The translations under genes were made by a program, and so were the position numbers. Positions 57,012-64,000 of a stretch of DNA of 64,000 nt are shown here, piece by piece (within the stretch, counting starts at the first letter, position 1; the number at the start of each line of letters is the position of its first letter). The notes under the pieces are model-generated. The model made no database searches, was not told where the DNA came from, and saw only the letters and a program-made list of their open reading frames with translations. The stretch is taken from positions 204,345 through 268,344 of the forward strand of contig JAATGM010000020.1 in the NCBI GenBank assembly GCA_015654675.1. The letters run 5' to 3'. The stretch is from Planctomycetota bacterium. Its GTDB lineage: Bacteria > Planctomycetota > Phycisphaerae > UBA1845 > UTPLA1.

Positions 57012-57859
57012 TGCAACTCCTCTATGACGCGTTCGAGTGGAAGCGAAAACGCTTCGGTCGGTTTGCATATGCTTCTATGTCCGGCCTCAGGCACAACTTC
57101 GAACTGACCATCACGAGCAAATTCTTGGCGAACAACCACTCGGTCACGTCCGCCGTGTATGACGCGCGGACAGAGATAGGAGCGCAATTCCGGCTTTTGT
57201 TGCAATAGGGCACGGGTCCGTTTTTCGAGTGTGCGCAAGTTGGCACTTTCCGGCTCAAGCTCTTTCAGGACCGGACGGAGAAAAGTTGCGCCACGCCAGA
57301 GCGCCTTTAGCTCAAAGGCTTGGAACAGCTCTTCCATTAGCGGCAAACTATGCGACCCCTTGTGTGCCGGCGCAAAGAGGATTGGTGACAGCTGGACCGC
57401 CGCCCATTTTCGGGGTGTCGCTTCCGCAGCCCAAAGGAGGGCTTTCCGCACAATGATGCCGCCAAGCGAGTGGGCGCAGATGACAATGCGTTTGTAGCGA
57501 AATGTGGCGATTCGCGCAGGCGCCGTTCGTGGCTTCGATGGATTTAGCACATTCGTCGCAGGAGACTCAATCAACGCGTCAAGGAACTCAGTCAGCTGGC
57601 TCGCGCATGAATCAACGGACCCTCGTTTCCAGTCGTACCCCCAGAAGAAGGAGTCGACGCCGGTGCATTCTGCTTGAGTCGGTAGCGACGATGGGAATTG
57701 CACCCAAGTCGAGATCGCGCCGCCAAGAAAGCCGTGAACGAAAACAACCGCTTGGCGACTCGCTCGTAGCGCCAGCACCGCGCGACTGTTAATCCCCCAG
57801 GGCTCCGCCTTGCTGTTTCGAAGTTCAGTAGGAAGGTAATGATTCCACGCCGTGTTCAT
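57008..57859 (-). CDS. Cytosolic alpha/beta-hydrolase (lipase/PGAP1-like), first gene of a two-gene operon
   Basis: 283 residues from ATG 57859. VVFVHGFLGGAISTW gives the oxyanion-hole region, S131 in CAHSLGGIIVRKAL is the nucleophile, D239 in HGGRDRVVV and H261 in PEAGHRSI complete the triad. This is the layout of intracellular lipase-like hydrolases related to PGAP1 and to SERAC1-type proteins. There is no signal peptide. Related hydrolases occur as effectors in bacterial immune modules, but nothing here proves that role. It is translationally coupled to the unknown gene downstream. Confidence 0.75.
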   Translation of the reverse strand: MNTAWNHYLPTELRNSKAEPWGINSRAVLALRASRQAVVFVHGFLGGAISTWVQFPSSLPTQAECTGVDSFFWGYDWKRGSVDSCASQLTEFLDALIESPATNVLNPSKPRTAPARIATFRYKRIVICAHSLGGIIVRKALLWAAEATPRKWAAVQLSPILFAPAHKGSHSLPLMEELFQAFELKALWRGATFLRPVLKELEPESANLRTLEKRTRALLQQKPELRSYLCPRVIHGGRDRVVVRQEFARDGQFEVVPEAGHRSICKPTEAFSLPLERVIEELQ

Positions 57860-57946
57860 CTGTCATTGGCCCTCTGTCCGAGGTGGCCGCCGCGTGGACA
57901 GCAGCAGCGTCTGCAGGGGCTGCTTGCTTTGCGATGGTGGCCAGTT

Positions 57947-58186
57947 TCAATCTGTCGGGAGTATATCAAATGCCCGTGGGTGTAAAGTCGGAACTGCTGT
58001 TCGGGCCGACGCCCGGTTCATGGCCAGCGGGCTCCACTCCCGTTGATCTCCCTTGCTCGCGGCCAGTCTCACGGCGGCGATCGCCGCGACCTGCTCGCGA
58101 TCGGCCACTTCAGCTCGTCCGATACTCGCGGGCGGATTGATCGGCACGATTTTACGTGTGCCCCAATCGTTCCCCAACCGCCGCAC
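57947..58186 (-). CDS. Possible small protein following the RpoA-CTD-like gene
   Basis: 79 residues from a GTG that begins directly after the upstream stop (TGAGTG). The product contains IGRAEVADREQVAAIAAVR and is Ala/Arg-rich; no family recognised. The immediate stop-start arrangement is the main support. It could equally be a chance frame in a gene-free stretch (57860-58186). Confidence 0.3.
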   Translation of the reverse strand: MRRLGNDWGTRKIVPINPPASIGRAEVADREQVAAIAAVRLAASKGDQREWSPLAMNRASARTAVPTLHPRAFDILPTD

Positions 58187-58561
58187 TCACATCCACGCGG
58201 AGGCCTCATTCCTTTTAGACGTGTCGTACCCGAGGGCCTCCAGCAGGCGCGTAAGCTCGTTCCAGCTAGCGCCCCATCCACTAGAGGCGATCCGTTTGAA
58301 ATCGTCCTGCGTCTTGGCCGCCAGTTCGTCAGAATCTTTCGCACTTAAAGCGGTGAGGAGAGACCGCGTTCGAGCTGTAAGGTCCAGAGCGCTGATGGGC
58401 GTGTTCTGCGGTCCTTGTTCATGCTCGCCTTGCGTGGCCAAGTTTCGATCGTTGCGTCGATCCGGTCGGTACAAAGAGCACCGAAGATTGTAATTGGCTG
58501 GAAGCTTGGATGGTCGGAACGAAAGGGGACTAAACAACGTGTGTATCGGAGATTGTCGCAA
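58187..58561 (-). CDS. Small protein with an RNA polymerase alpha C-terminal-like domain
   Basis: Up to 124 residues (a TTG at 58561 or a later TTG at 58441; start uncertain). The last 65 residues, from PISALDLTARTRSLLTAL through DELAAKTQDDF to NELTRLLEALGYD, follow the RpoA-CTD pattern (PIxxLxLSxRxxNxL ... ELxxxTxxxL ... LxExxxxLxxxG), a helix-hairpin-helix fold that binds DNA or protein. The N-terminal half has low protein character. Such stand-alone domains are small and of unknown function. Confidence 0.5.
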   Translation of the reverse strand: MRQSPIHTLFSPLSFRPSKLPANYNLRCSLYRPDRRNDRNLATQGEHEQGPQNTPISALDLTARTRSLLTALSAKDSDELAAKTQDDFKRIASSGWGASWNELTRLLEALGYDTSKRNEASAWM

Positions 58562-59034
58562 GCACCCGGCCCGGGCCGGATGTTCGAAATTGCCGAGGAA
58601 TTGTCTTATTCGGACAATACCCTAATTCATTACTTGGTTAACCGAATCTGCGCCATATCATCACCACGGTTCGGCTGGGGAACCGAATGCGGCTGATACG
58701 ACACCCAAATCAGATTGTTGTTCAAGGCAGTCGAAGGGGCATGTTTGGGGAGTCTTGCGTCCCCGCTGTGCAGGCTCGGGCGAAAAGAGCCCTTTCGACG
58801 AACGTGATACACGGCGAAGCAATCCATCCAACGCTCGGTCCTCTGCAGACCCGGATGGAATGTAGACAGCAATTGCAGCCCGCTCAACGCGGCGCGACGG
58901 TGAACCTCACCGCGCTTTTGCTGTAACAACGCGGATCGGACCTGATCGGCGCCACGCGCCGTGCAGATTCCGACTGCACCAAAGCCAACACACCGCCTCG
59001 CATCGAGGCCGTTCTCTGGAAGTTTGGCCAACGA
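58562..59034. other. Gene-free stretch with palindromes
   Basis: About 470 bases. It contains a 14-base palindrome CCGGCCCGGGCCGG (58566-58579) and ATTGTC/GACAAT (58600-58605 with 58613-58618) in a short AT-rich patch. Frames on both strands have the composition of untranslated sequence. Confidence 0.4.
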
Positions 59035-59976
59035 ATGAAAACTTATTCCTCTTGTGCCTACCGGTTTCCGGTTGTTGTCCTCGCGCGCCGAATTCGAAAA
59101 TCGTTCCGATCCTACACGGCGCTAATTCTGTTGGCGACGGTGCCTGCGTCTGCGGCCAGCCCATTCCCAGGCATCCTCCCTGGACTGCCGATCGGGTTGC
59201 TGCTGCCGCTGGGGTATGAGCCCAGCGGGGCTATCTGGCATTCCCGACTCAACAAGCTCTTTCTCGTCGGCGATGGAGGAACCGCAACCACAATGGATGC
59301 CGACGGTTCGAACGTTCAGAATTGGAATGTCCCGGGCGACCTCGAAGGCATCTGCATAGCCGATCCGGCCACCGATTTCGTTTTCATCGCCAACGAAGTT
59401 CCCGCGCGCGTGATCGAGTTCAATTTCGTTTCGGGTCAGGTCACGCGTCAATTCGATCTGAGCCCATGGATGCCGGCGCCAACGAATTCAGGCATGGAGG
59501 GCCTGGCCTTCGTCCCTTCGGCAACCGACGTGGAAGGCGGGATCTTCTATGGTGGACATCAGGATAACGGTCGAATTTACAAATTCCGCCTGCCCATTCG
59601 CTCCAGTCAAACGTCAACCGCCGTCAGCTTCCTGGGCTTCGTGACGCCGGTCGCCGGCCGGGTCGACATTTCCGATCTCTGTTTCGATCGGGACAATAAT
59701 GTTCTCTACATCCTTTACGACAGCTCGAACCTCATCCGCGCCGTCCGTATCGATATGTCCCTGATCGACGAATGGTTCGTCCCCGGCATCGAGCAGGAAG
59801 GCATCGCGGTGCTGCCACCCTGCGATGTCGTCATTGCCGATGATGTCGGAGTTTTGACGCGCTATACCGGTTTCCCGGCTGGCGACTACGACGGTGACGG
59901 CATCGGTAATTGCTACGATCTCTGCCCCAACAGCCCCGCCGGGCAGTCCGTCAATGCGAGCGGTTGGCCGCCTTGA
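59035..59976 (+). CDS. Secreted SdiA-regulated/phytase-like beta-propeller protein
   Basis: 313 residues from ATG 59035; the signal segment is at about residues 27-42 (ALILLATVPASA). The body matches the SdiA-regulated (phytase-like propeller) pattern: PGDLEGICIADPATDFVFIANE, MEGLAFVPSA, GGIFYGGHQDNGRIYKF, DISDLCFDRDNNVLYILYDSSN and EQEGIAVL. It ends with one calcium-binding-like unit (DYDGDGIGNCYDLCPN) and a short tail rather than a full dockerin or anchor. Probably secreted; substrate or ligand unknown. Confidence 0.75.
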   Translation: MKTYSSCAYRFPVVVLARRIRKSFRSYTALILLATVPASAASPFPGILPGLPIGLLLPLGYEPSGAIWHSRLNKLFLVGDGGTATTMDADGSNVQNWNVPGDLEGICIADPATDFVFIANEVPARVIEFNFVSGQVTRQFDLSPWMPAPTNSGMEGLAFVPSATDVEGGIFYGGHQDNGRIYKFRLPIRSSQTSTAVSFLGFVTPVAGRVDISDLCFDRDNNVLYILYDSSNLIRAVRIDMSLIDEWFVPGIEQEGIAVLPPCDVVIADDVGVLTRYTGFPAGDYDGDGIGNCYDLCPNSPAGQSVNASGWPP

Positions 59977-59982
59977 GGAGAC

Positions 59983-60363
59983 CTATTTTCGCTTCGGTTC
60001 GCGAAAAATGGGCGACTCGGCCAAAGTAAATATTACGAGCTCCTCGCCAGTGACGGTGCTGATATCGTGATGCAGGCTCAATACATGGACGCCGGTGACA
60101 TCTTTGATCATCGCTTCCATCAGCGGCCGCGCCGTCTCGATCAACTGGACTCTTACCTGTTTGAGCAGGTCTCTCCCCTTCTCGGGTGCCAGCGTTTTGA
60201 CCAGTTGCTGCTCGGCGGCGGTCAGTACGCCCTTGAGGCGGACCACCAGAAGATCGCCGATCAGATAGGCGTGAATATCCTTGGGGCCCCGCCCCATGTA
60301 TTCCTGTTCAAATCGACTGATTCCATCGCAGACGGCGGCTTCGATTTCACCTTGTGTTTTCAT
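59983..60363 (-). CDS. DUF2294 (MpsC-like) domain protein
   Basis: 126 residues from ATG 60363, with GGAGGTGA four bases upstream. Sequence features of the family: EIEAAVCDGISRFEQEYMGRGP, DIHAYLIGDLLVVRLKGVLT, AEQQLV, GRDLLKQVRVQLIETARPLME and VTGVHVLSLHHDISTVTGEELVIFTLA. Members are small soluble proteins, some linked to bicarbonate transport in other bacteria; the role here is unknown. A partial second copy lies on the opposite strand at 62931, beyond the histidine kinase gene. It converges with the SdiA-regulated gene. Confidence 0.8.
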   Translation of the reverse strand: MKTQGEIEAAVCDGISRFEQEYMGRGPKDIHAYLIGDLLVVRLKGVLTAAEQQLVKTLAPEKGRDLLKQVRVQLIETARPLMEAMIKDVTGVHVLSLHHDISTVTGEELVIFTLAESPIFREPKRK

Positions 60364-60473
60364 TGTCACCTCCATTGTGCCCCGTCCTTCCAGCGGCGAC
60401 ACAAATCGGCAATCCTTTAGGCATGCTGACCGTTGATGGCCAATTGGCATCCGATCGTGGATGAATGAACGTC

Positions 60474-60501
60474 TTGTTTTCGCGGTCTCGCACCCTATAG
60501 T
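60474..60501 (+). promoter_or_regulatory. Promoter of the leader-globin-kinase unit
   Basis: TTGTTT (60474-60479), a 16-base spacer and TATAGT (60496-60501). It would start RNA near 60508, giving a leader of about 160 nt. Confidence 0.5.
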
Positions 60502-60563
60502 TTACCATCACAGCAAGCCGTTGAGCAGCAAAGGTTGGCTCAGGTCAGCATACGAAATCGAAG

Positions 60564-60671
60564 ACGTCGGATGATTAGCTGAAGGGCAACCCGGCCGAAC
60601 CGGGGAGCCTGTCAAAGAGTAAGCCGACGTGATCGAAAACCTGCGGGTATTCGATCACGTCGGCTTTTTTT
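60564..60671 (+). promoter_or_regulatory. Riboswitch- or attenuator-like leader with alternative pairing
   Basis: ACGTCGG (60564-60570) can pair with CCGACGT (60624-60630), closing a domain that contains a hairpin CCCGG/CCGGG (60590-60594 with 60600-60604, loop CCGAA), GGGCAAC and an unpaired-looking GUCAAAGAGUAAG segment. The same CCGACGT is also the 5' part of a 16-bp terminator stem (60622-60637 with 60650-60665) followed by seven T. The two structures exclude each other, which is how riboswitches and protein-dependent attenuators work. I do not recognise the class; GGGCAACC-stem-GGGGA recalls GEMM (c-di-GMP) aptamers but the rest does not fit. Confidence 0.6.
60622..60671 (+). terminator. 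Strong intrinsic terminator within the leader
   Basis: AGCCGACGTGATCGAA pairs perfectly with TTCGATCACGTCGGCT (16 bp, with a further ACC/GGT pairing inside the loop), followed by T at 60665-60671. It precedes the globin remnant and kinase genes. Confidence 0.9.
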
Positions 60672-60678
60672 ATTTGGA

Positions 60679-60969
60679 GTGGTAAAGGATGTCGATGCGA
60701 GAGGGTTCTTGCAGTCAATTTCTCGACGACCAAGAGACCAACCCAAAGCTCGTAAGGAATTGGAGGAGGCGCATCGTGATCTCAAAATCTCGCCAGAGGA
60801 ACTCGACAAGGTCGCCGCGGAGCTCGGGCGCATCCTTGACTTCGCCAAAGTGCCTGCGCGTGAGCAGGGAAAAGTCCTTGCTGCCTTCGCAGCGCATAAG
60901 GACGAGGTAACGGCTGGCTACCGGGCGAAGTGTTTACCCGGTCACGGCAGTGGTCGGAGAGGAGAATGA
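60679..60969 (+). pseudogene. C-terminal remnant of a truncated hemoglobin
   Basis: The frame gives about 96 residues, of which ELEEAHRDLKISPEELDKV, AAELGRILDFAKVPAREQ and KVLAAFAAHKDEVTAGY match the last helices of group I truncated hemoglobins. The N-terminal helices with the haem-contact residues are missing. The only well-placed ribosome site (GGAG at 60676) serves an ATG (60689) in a different frame, which ends in Arg/Ser-rich nonsense. The gene is therefore probably a frame-shifted, internally deleted globin. Its stop overlaps the kinase start (ATGA), so any translation would still couple the two. Confidence 0.5.
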
Positions 60970-62921
60970 CAGTGAATCCAGACAAGCGCACATCTGAGCA
61001 GCACGCCCTCGCTCTTGCGGAAAACATCATTGCGACTTTGCGAGAGCCATTCGTGGTCCTCGACAAGAGCCTGCGGGTGCGCATGGCCAACGCCGCATTC
61101 TTCAGAGACTTCCATGTCTCGAAAGCGGAGACAGAGGGACGCTTCATCTACGACTTGGGCAACGGTCAGTGGGACATTCCCCAACTGCGAGCGCTGCTGC
61201 CGCAAGTCATCACCAACAGCCATCCCGTTGAAGACTTCGAGGTTGAACATGCCTTCCCCGCTATTGGACGAAGGTCCATGCTTCTCAACGCGCGCAGGTT
61301 CTCTCCAGACGGCGATGACGCGGAATCGATCCTTCTTGCCATCGAGGACAATACGGACCACAAACAGGCGGAAGGCGCCATGCAGGACTCCGAGCTCCGG
61401 TATCGGCGGCTGTTCCAGACGGCCAAGGACGGCATCCTCATCCTCGACTTCGACACGGGGAGGGTGATCGACGCCAACCCGTTCATGACGACTTTGTTGG
61501 ACTACGCGCACGATGAGTTCGTGGGCAAGGAACTATGGGAGATCGGCCTGTTCCGAGACATCAAACAGAGCCAGGCGGCCTACCAAGAGCTAAAAACGAA
61601 GGGCTATGTCCGCTACGAAAATCTGCCCCTCGAAAGCAGAAGTGGGCACAAAGTCGAAGTCGAGTTCGTCAGCAACGTCTACATGGAGAGCCATCACCAA
61701 GTCGTTCAATGCAACATCCGTGACATCACCGAGCGCAGTCGATTGCAGCGACTGACCCATGAGCAGGCGCTGGCGTTGGCCGATCTAGACCGTCGCAAAG
61801 ACGAATTCCTAGCGATGCTCAGCCATGAACTTCGCAACCCGCTTGCCCCGATCCTCAATGCCGCTCTTCTGCTGCGGTTGCACAGCAACCGAAATCGTCT
61901 ACACGGAATCGAGGACCCGGTACTCCATCAATCCGCCGGCATCATTGAACGTCAGGTGGGACAACTGGCACGAATCGTCGATGAACTCCTCGAAGTCTCT
62001 CGCATTACCACCGGCAGGATTCAGCTACACCTGGCGCCGGTCGCTATCGGCGTCGTCGTGGACAATGCGGTAGCGACGGTCCGTTCGGTGATCGACCAAC
62101 GCAAACACGAACTCACGGTGTCGCTGCCGACGGAAGCGATCTGGGTACACGCTGACTCGGGCCGATTGGAGCAGGTGCTGGTGAACCTGCTCACCAATGC
62201 CGCTAAGTACACCGATCAAGGCGGTCACGTCTGGCTCACTATCCAACAAGAGGGTGACGAGGCGGTGCTGCGTGTACGAGACACGGGCGTCGGCATCGCG
62301 CCCGAAGTTCTGCCGCGCATTTTCGACCTGTTCACTCAGGGGAACCGGGCCCTGGACCGCTCACAGGGTGGATTGGGCATTGGACTGGCTTTGGTGCAAC
62401 GCCTCGTGGAAATGCACGATGGAACGGTAGCGGTTTCCAGTGCTCCCGGGAAAGGCAGCGAATTCGTCGTCCGTTTGCCCGTGGTGTCGCCTCCCCAGCT
62501 GCACGCCTCAGCAACTTCCAACGAAGAGGCCCGACCGAACGGACCGTCCCTACGGGTATTGGTGGTGGATGACAATGTGGACATGGTGACGACCTTGGCA
62601 ATGCTGGTAAAAGAATCCGGCCACGATGTTCGGACCGCTTACGACGGCTCGACAGTCCTGGAAGCCGCCCTCGATTACCGACCGAACGTCGTGCTGTTGG
62701 ACATTGGCTTGCCCGGGCTCGATGGTTTTGAGGTGGCGAAACGGCTACGTCAGCAGCCCGCTCTCCAGAACGCCGTGCTCGTCGCCATGACCGGGTACGG
62801 ACATGAGAGCGATCTGCTGCGTTCGAAGGAGGCGGGGTTCGATCACCATCTGGTCAAGCCCACCGATTTCGTGAAGCTGCTGACTATCTTGGCGACCGTC
62901 TCGGCGTCGACGGCACGGTGA
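60966..62921 (+). CDS. Soluble PAS-PAS hybrid histidine kinase with receiver
   Basis: 651 residues from ATG 60966, which overlaps the preceding stop and has GGAGAGGAGA directly upstream. First PAS about 14-115 (FVVLDKSLRVRMANAAFF), second PAS about 143-260 (DGILILDFDTGRVIDANP), HisKA with H287 in MLSHELRNPL, HATPase with NLLTNAAKY (N box), DTGVGIAP and GGLGIGLALV, then a receiver with VVDDNVDM and D579 in VLLDIGLPGLDG. No membrane segment, so it senses a cytosolic signal. The first PAS resembles those near chemotaxis-type methyltransferase/kinase proteins. It shares a transcript with the riboswitch-like leader and globin remnant. Confidence 0.9.
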   Translation: MTVNPDKRTSEQHALALAENIIATLREPFVVLDKSLRVRMANAAFFRDFHVSKAETEGRFIYDLGNGQWDIPQLRALLPQVITNSHPVEDFEVEHAFPAIGRRSMLLNARRFSPDGDDAESILLAIEDNTDHKQAEGAMQDSELRYRRLFQTAKDGILILDFDTGRVIDANPFMTTLLDYAHDEFVGKELWEIGLFRDIKQSQAAYQELKTKGYVRYENLPLESRSGHKVEVEFVSNVYMESHHQVVQCNIRDITERSRLQRLTHEQALALADLDRRKDEFLAMLSHELRNPLAPILNAALLLRLHSNRNRLHGIEDPVLHQSAGIIERQVGQLARIVDELLEVSRITTGRIQLHLAPVAIGVVVDNAVATVRSVIDQRKHELTVSLPTEAIWVHADSGRLEQVLVNLLTNAAKYTDQGGHVWLTIQQEGDEAVLRVRDTGVGIAPEVLPRIFDLFTQGNRALDRSQGGLGIGLALVQRLVEMHDGTVAVSSAPGKGSEFVVRLPVVSPPQLHASATSNEEARPNGPSLRVLVVDDNVDMVTTLAMLVKESGHDVRTAYDGSTVLEAALDYRPNVVLLDIGLPGLDGFEVAKRLRQQPALQNAVLVAMTGYGHESDLLRSKEAGFDHHLVKPTDFVKLLTILATVSASTAR

Positions 62922-62930
62922 AAATCTAAG

Positions 62931-63010
62931 AAATCGAAGCCGCGGTCTGCGATGGAATCAGTCGGCTCGGGCAGGATCGCATGGGGCGCGTCCCCAAGGT
63001 CATCCATCCC
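62931..63010 (+). pseudogene. Fragment of a second DUF2294 gene
   Basis: GAAATCGAAGCCGC and GTCTGCGATGGAATCAGTCG are almost identical to the start of the intact DUF2294 gene at 59983-60363, which lies on the other strand. The encoded EIEAAVCDGISR is exact; similarity continues more weakly (MGRVPKVIH against MGRGPKDIH) and fades by about 63010. There is no start codon and the copy abuts the kinase stop. Confidence 0.7.
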
Positions 63011-63326
63011 CGTTTACGAATTGGTACTCTCGCGACGCGCGTTTCCGAATGGCGCCTTGCCCGTAGAGCTTTCGCAGCCTGAGCCACTTACCGCGCGAGG
63101 TCTTTATGCTCCAGAATTCCCAACCGTTTGTGGGCCGCGCGCACGCGGCAGTAGCCGCTTCCCAGATACAAATCACCCCGTTTTTCCTCAGCCGGGCGAA
63201 AAAATTTGCCGCTTATGCCATCCGCGCAGGGCCACTGCACGCGGGAACGCGCCTTCTAGTTCGAGCTTTGTCAGACTGGCGCCGTTTCGCATACCGCGAG
63301 GAATTCGTCTCCGAATCCGAATCCGC
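63011..63326. other. Decayed stretch without an intact gene
   Basis: About 315 bases between the two pseudogenes; open frames are present on both strands but none has recognisable or convincing protein sequence. Confidence 0.4.
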
Positions 63327-63485
63327 CAGGTGCCGCCTACGGTGGAGCGCTCAATTGCCGTGGCGGCTTCGAGCGATGTCTTCGATCGCTTGTTGGAACT
63401 TCTCCAGAACGCTGGTCGAGATGTTTTCAAGGTACTGAACAACGAGCCCCTCGCTTTGGCCATACTCCGAGGTGCTCGTCGCCAT
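63327..63485 (-). pseudogene. Relic of a GIY-YIG-type nuclease gene
   Basis: From ATG 63485 a clean frame reads MATSTSEYGQ then YLENISTSVLEKFQQAIEDI and ARSRHGN before a TGA. In a family of GIY-YIG proteins the same leader helix is followed by GIYALYRR...; here the next codons after the stop read AL-H-RRRHL, so GIY has become G-N-stop by point mutation and Tyr has become His. The nuclease signature is therefore lost. Beyond about 63327 no similarity remains. Confidence 0.45.
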
Positions 63486-63759
63486 CGCTTTCGCAGATGA
63501 CACTCGTTAAGGCCGCAACGGGTGCTCGGAGGGAGGGGGTGTCCCCTTAATAGCGCATGAGGGATTACCCTACATTCGCGATAATAAATCACACATTGCA
63601 TTCCCCCTTTTGGTACGCTGTTGTGAAGAATGAGAGGCCGCCGCGGTCGTTCGGGTTTGATCACCAGGGGCATGTCTCGAAAGCGGCTCAAGTTGAAAGA
63701 AAGGGAATTGCCATGACGAACAAGGCTGAGCCTTGCGCGCTCGCGAGCGGGAGAATCGG

Positions 63760-64000
63760 ATGAAAGCAATCCTCCTGATCGCCGTATTCGTTGGGGTAGC
63801 CGCATATGTCGGCGCGGCAGGTGCCGACAGCACAGAATACATCGAGCTGGAGGGCGTGATCAATATCATGAGCACGACCAGCCCGACAACCACGCCGGTG
63901 GTGACAACCCAGGAGGCGCTGGATGCCGTCGAGGAAGCGAACAAGATTCTCAAACAGGCGGGAATCCGAGTTCACGTCAAGAAGGTAAATTCGAATCCAA
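63760..64000 (+). CDS. Small secreted protein, cut by the window end
   Basis: ATG 63760 with GGGAGA six bases upstream; open to the end of the window (80 codons). The signal peptide MKAILLIAVFVGVAAYVGAAG is followed by STEYIELEGVINIM, a Thr-rich stretch (STTSPTTTPVVTTQ) and a helix EALDAVEEANKILKQAG. No family recognised. A short frame of 16 codons (63713-63763, with AAGGGA upstream) overlaps its start as ATGA and could be a leader peptide. A 12-base palindrome CGCTCGCGAGCG sits just before the ribosome site. Confidence 0.65.
   Translation, partial: MKAILLIAVFVGVAAYVGAAGADSTEYIELEGVINIMSTTSPTTTPVVTTQEALDAVEEANKILKQAGIRVHVKKVNSNP

Noticed and set aside
58630..59031. 133-codon minus-strand frame
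   Set aside because: Composition typical of untranslated DNA and no ribosome site or family.
60560..60630. GEMM (c-di-GMP-I) riboswitch
   Set aside because: GGGCAAC, a GC hairpin and GGGGA fit in part, but the GCAAAGCC segment and the second helix of the class are not found; kept as an unassigned leader.

Overview
The window is GC-rich, densely coded DNA that most resembles a member of the Planctomycetota, probably of the Phycisphaerae type. The evidence is indirect: very large secreted proteins carrying dockerin modules and Asp-Cys-Asn...Gly-x-Pro-Asp calcium-binding-like repeats, a PEP-CTERM protein, an NxxGxxAF tandem-repeat protein, a giant secretin, and multi-PAS hybrid kinases. No rRNA or other phylogenetic marker is present, so the class assignment is an inference.

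Positions 1-26,850 look like ordinary chromosome. They hold a giant secretin-family protein with about 30 periplasmic ring-domain repeats, a lipoprotein and a four-helix membrane protein on the same strand, a VKOR-DsbA disulfide-forming fusion, a tandem-repeat surface protein behind a terminator-containing leader, an M64 metallopeptidase with a dockerin, a LOG-family protein, an RluA-type pseudouridine synthase and a sigma-70-family factor. A minus-strand cluster follows: gcvT, gcvH, gcvP, an exported methyltransferase-like protein, a stand-alone PilT-N-terminal-like protein and a lipoate-protein ligase. The ligase could lipoylate GcvH, so the cluster is close to a self-contained glycine cleavage unit. 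It starts from a promoter that predicts a nearly leaderless gcvT mRNA.

An initiator tRNA (26,762-26,834) with a strong promoter and terminator is followed by three decayed copies of its own 3' end, the signature of repeated integration at a tRNA. From there to about 52,000 the content is accessory: an esterase, a broken small gene, a 1,433-residue protein joining a STAND/NACHT-like ATPase to a C-terminal PD-(D/E)XK nuclease motif (best candidate for an undescribed defence gene), a large serine recombinase with small phage/plasmid-type genes, and a fused wreck of a Dam-type methylase and HsdR. Next come two secreted proteins and a four-gene phosphorelay operon (hybrid kinase, REC-HD-GYP, Hpt, REC-PP2C). 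The kinase is cut at its N-terminus exactly where a truncated serine recombinase begins, and truncated YegP-like and HNH fragments lie beyond.

The last 12 kb carries another large dockerin protein, a two-gene operon (unknown protein plus alpha/beta-hydrolase), a small RpoA-CTD-like protein, an SdiA-regulated/phytase-like propeller protein, and two inverted DUF2294 copies (one intact, one a remnant). These copies flank a unit made of a riboswitch-like leader, a truncated-globin remnant and a hybrid histidine kinase. A GIY-YIG relic and the start of a small secreted protein close the window.
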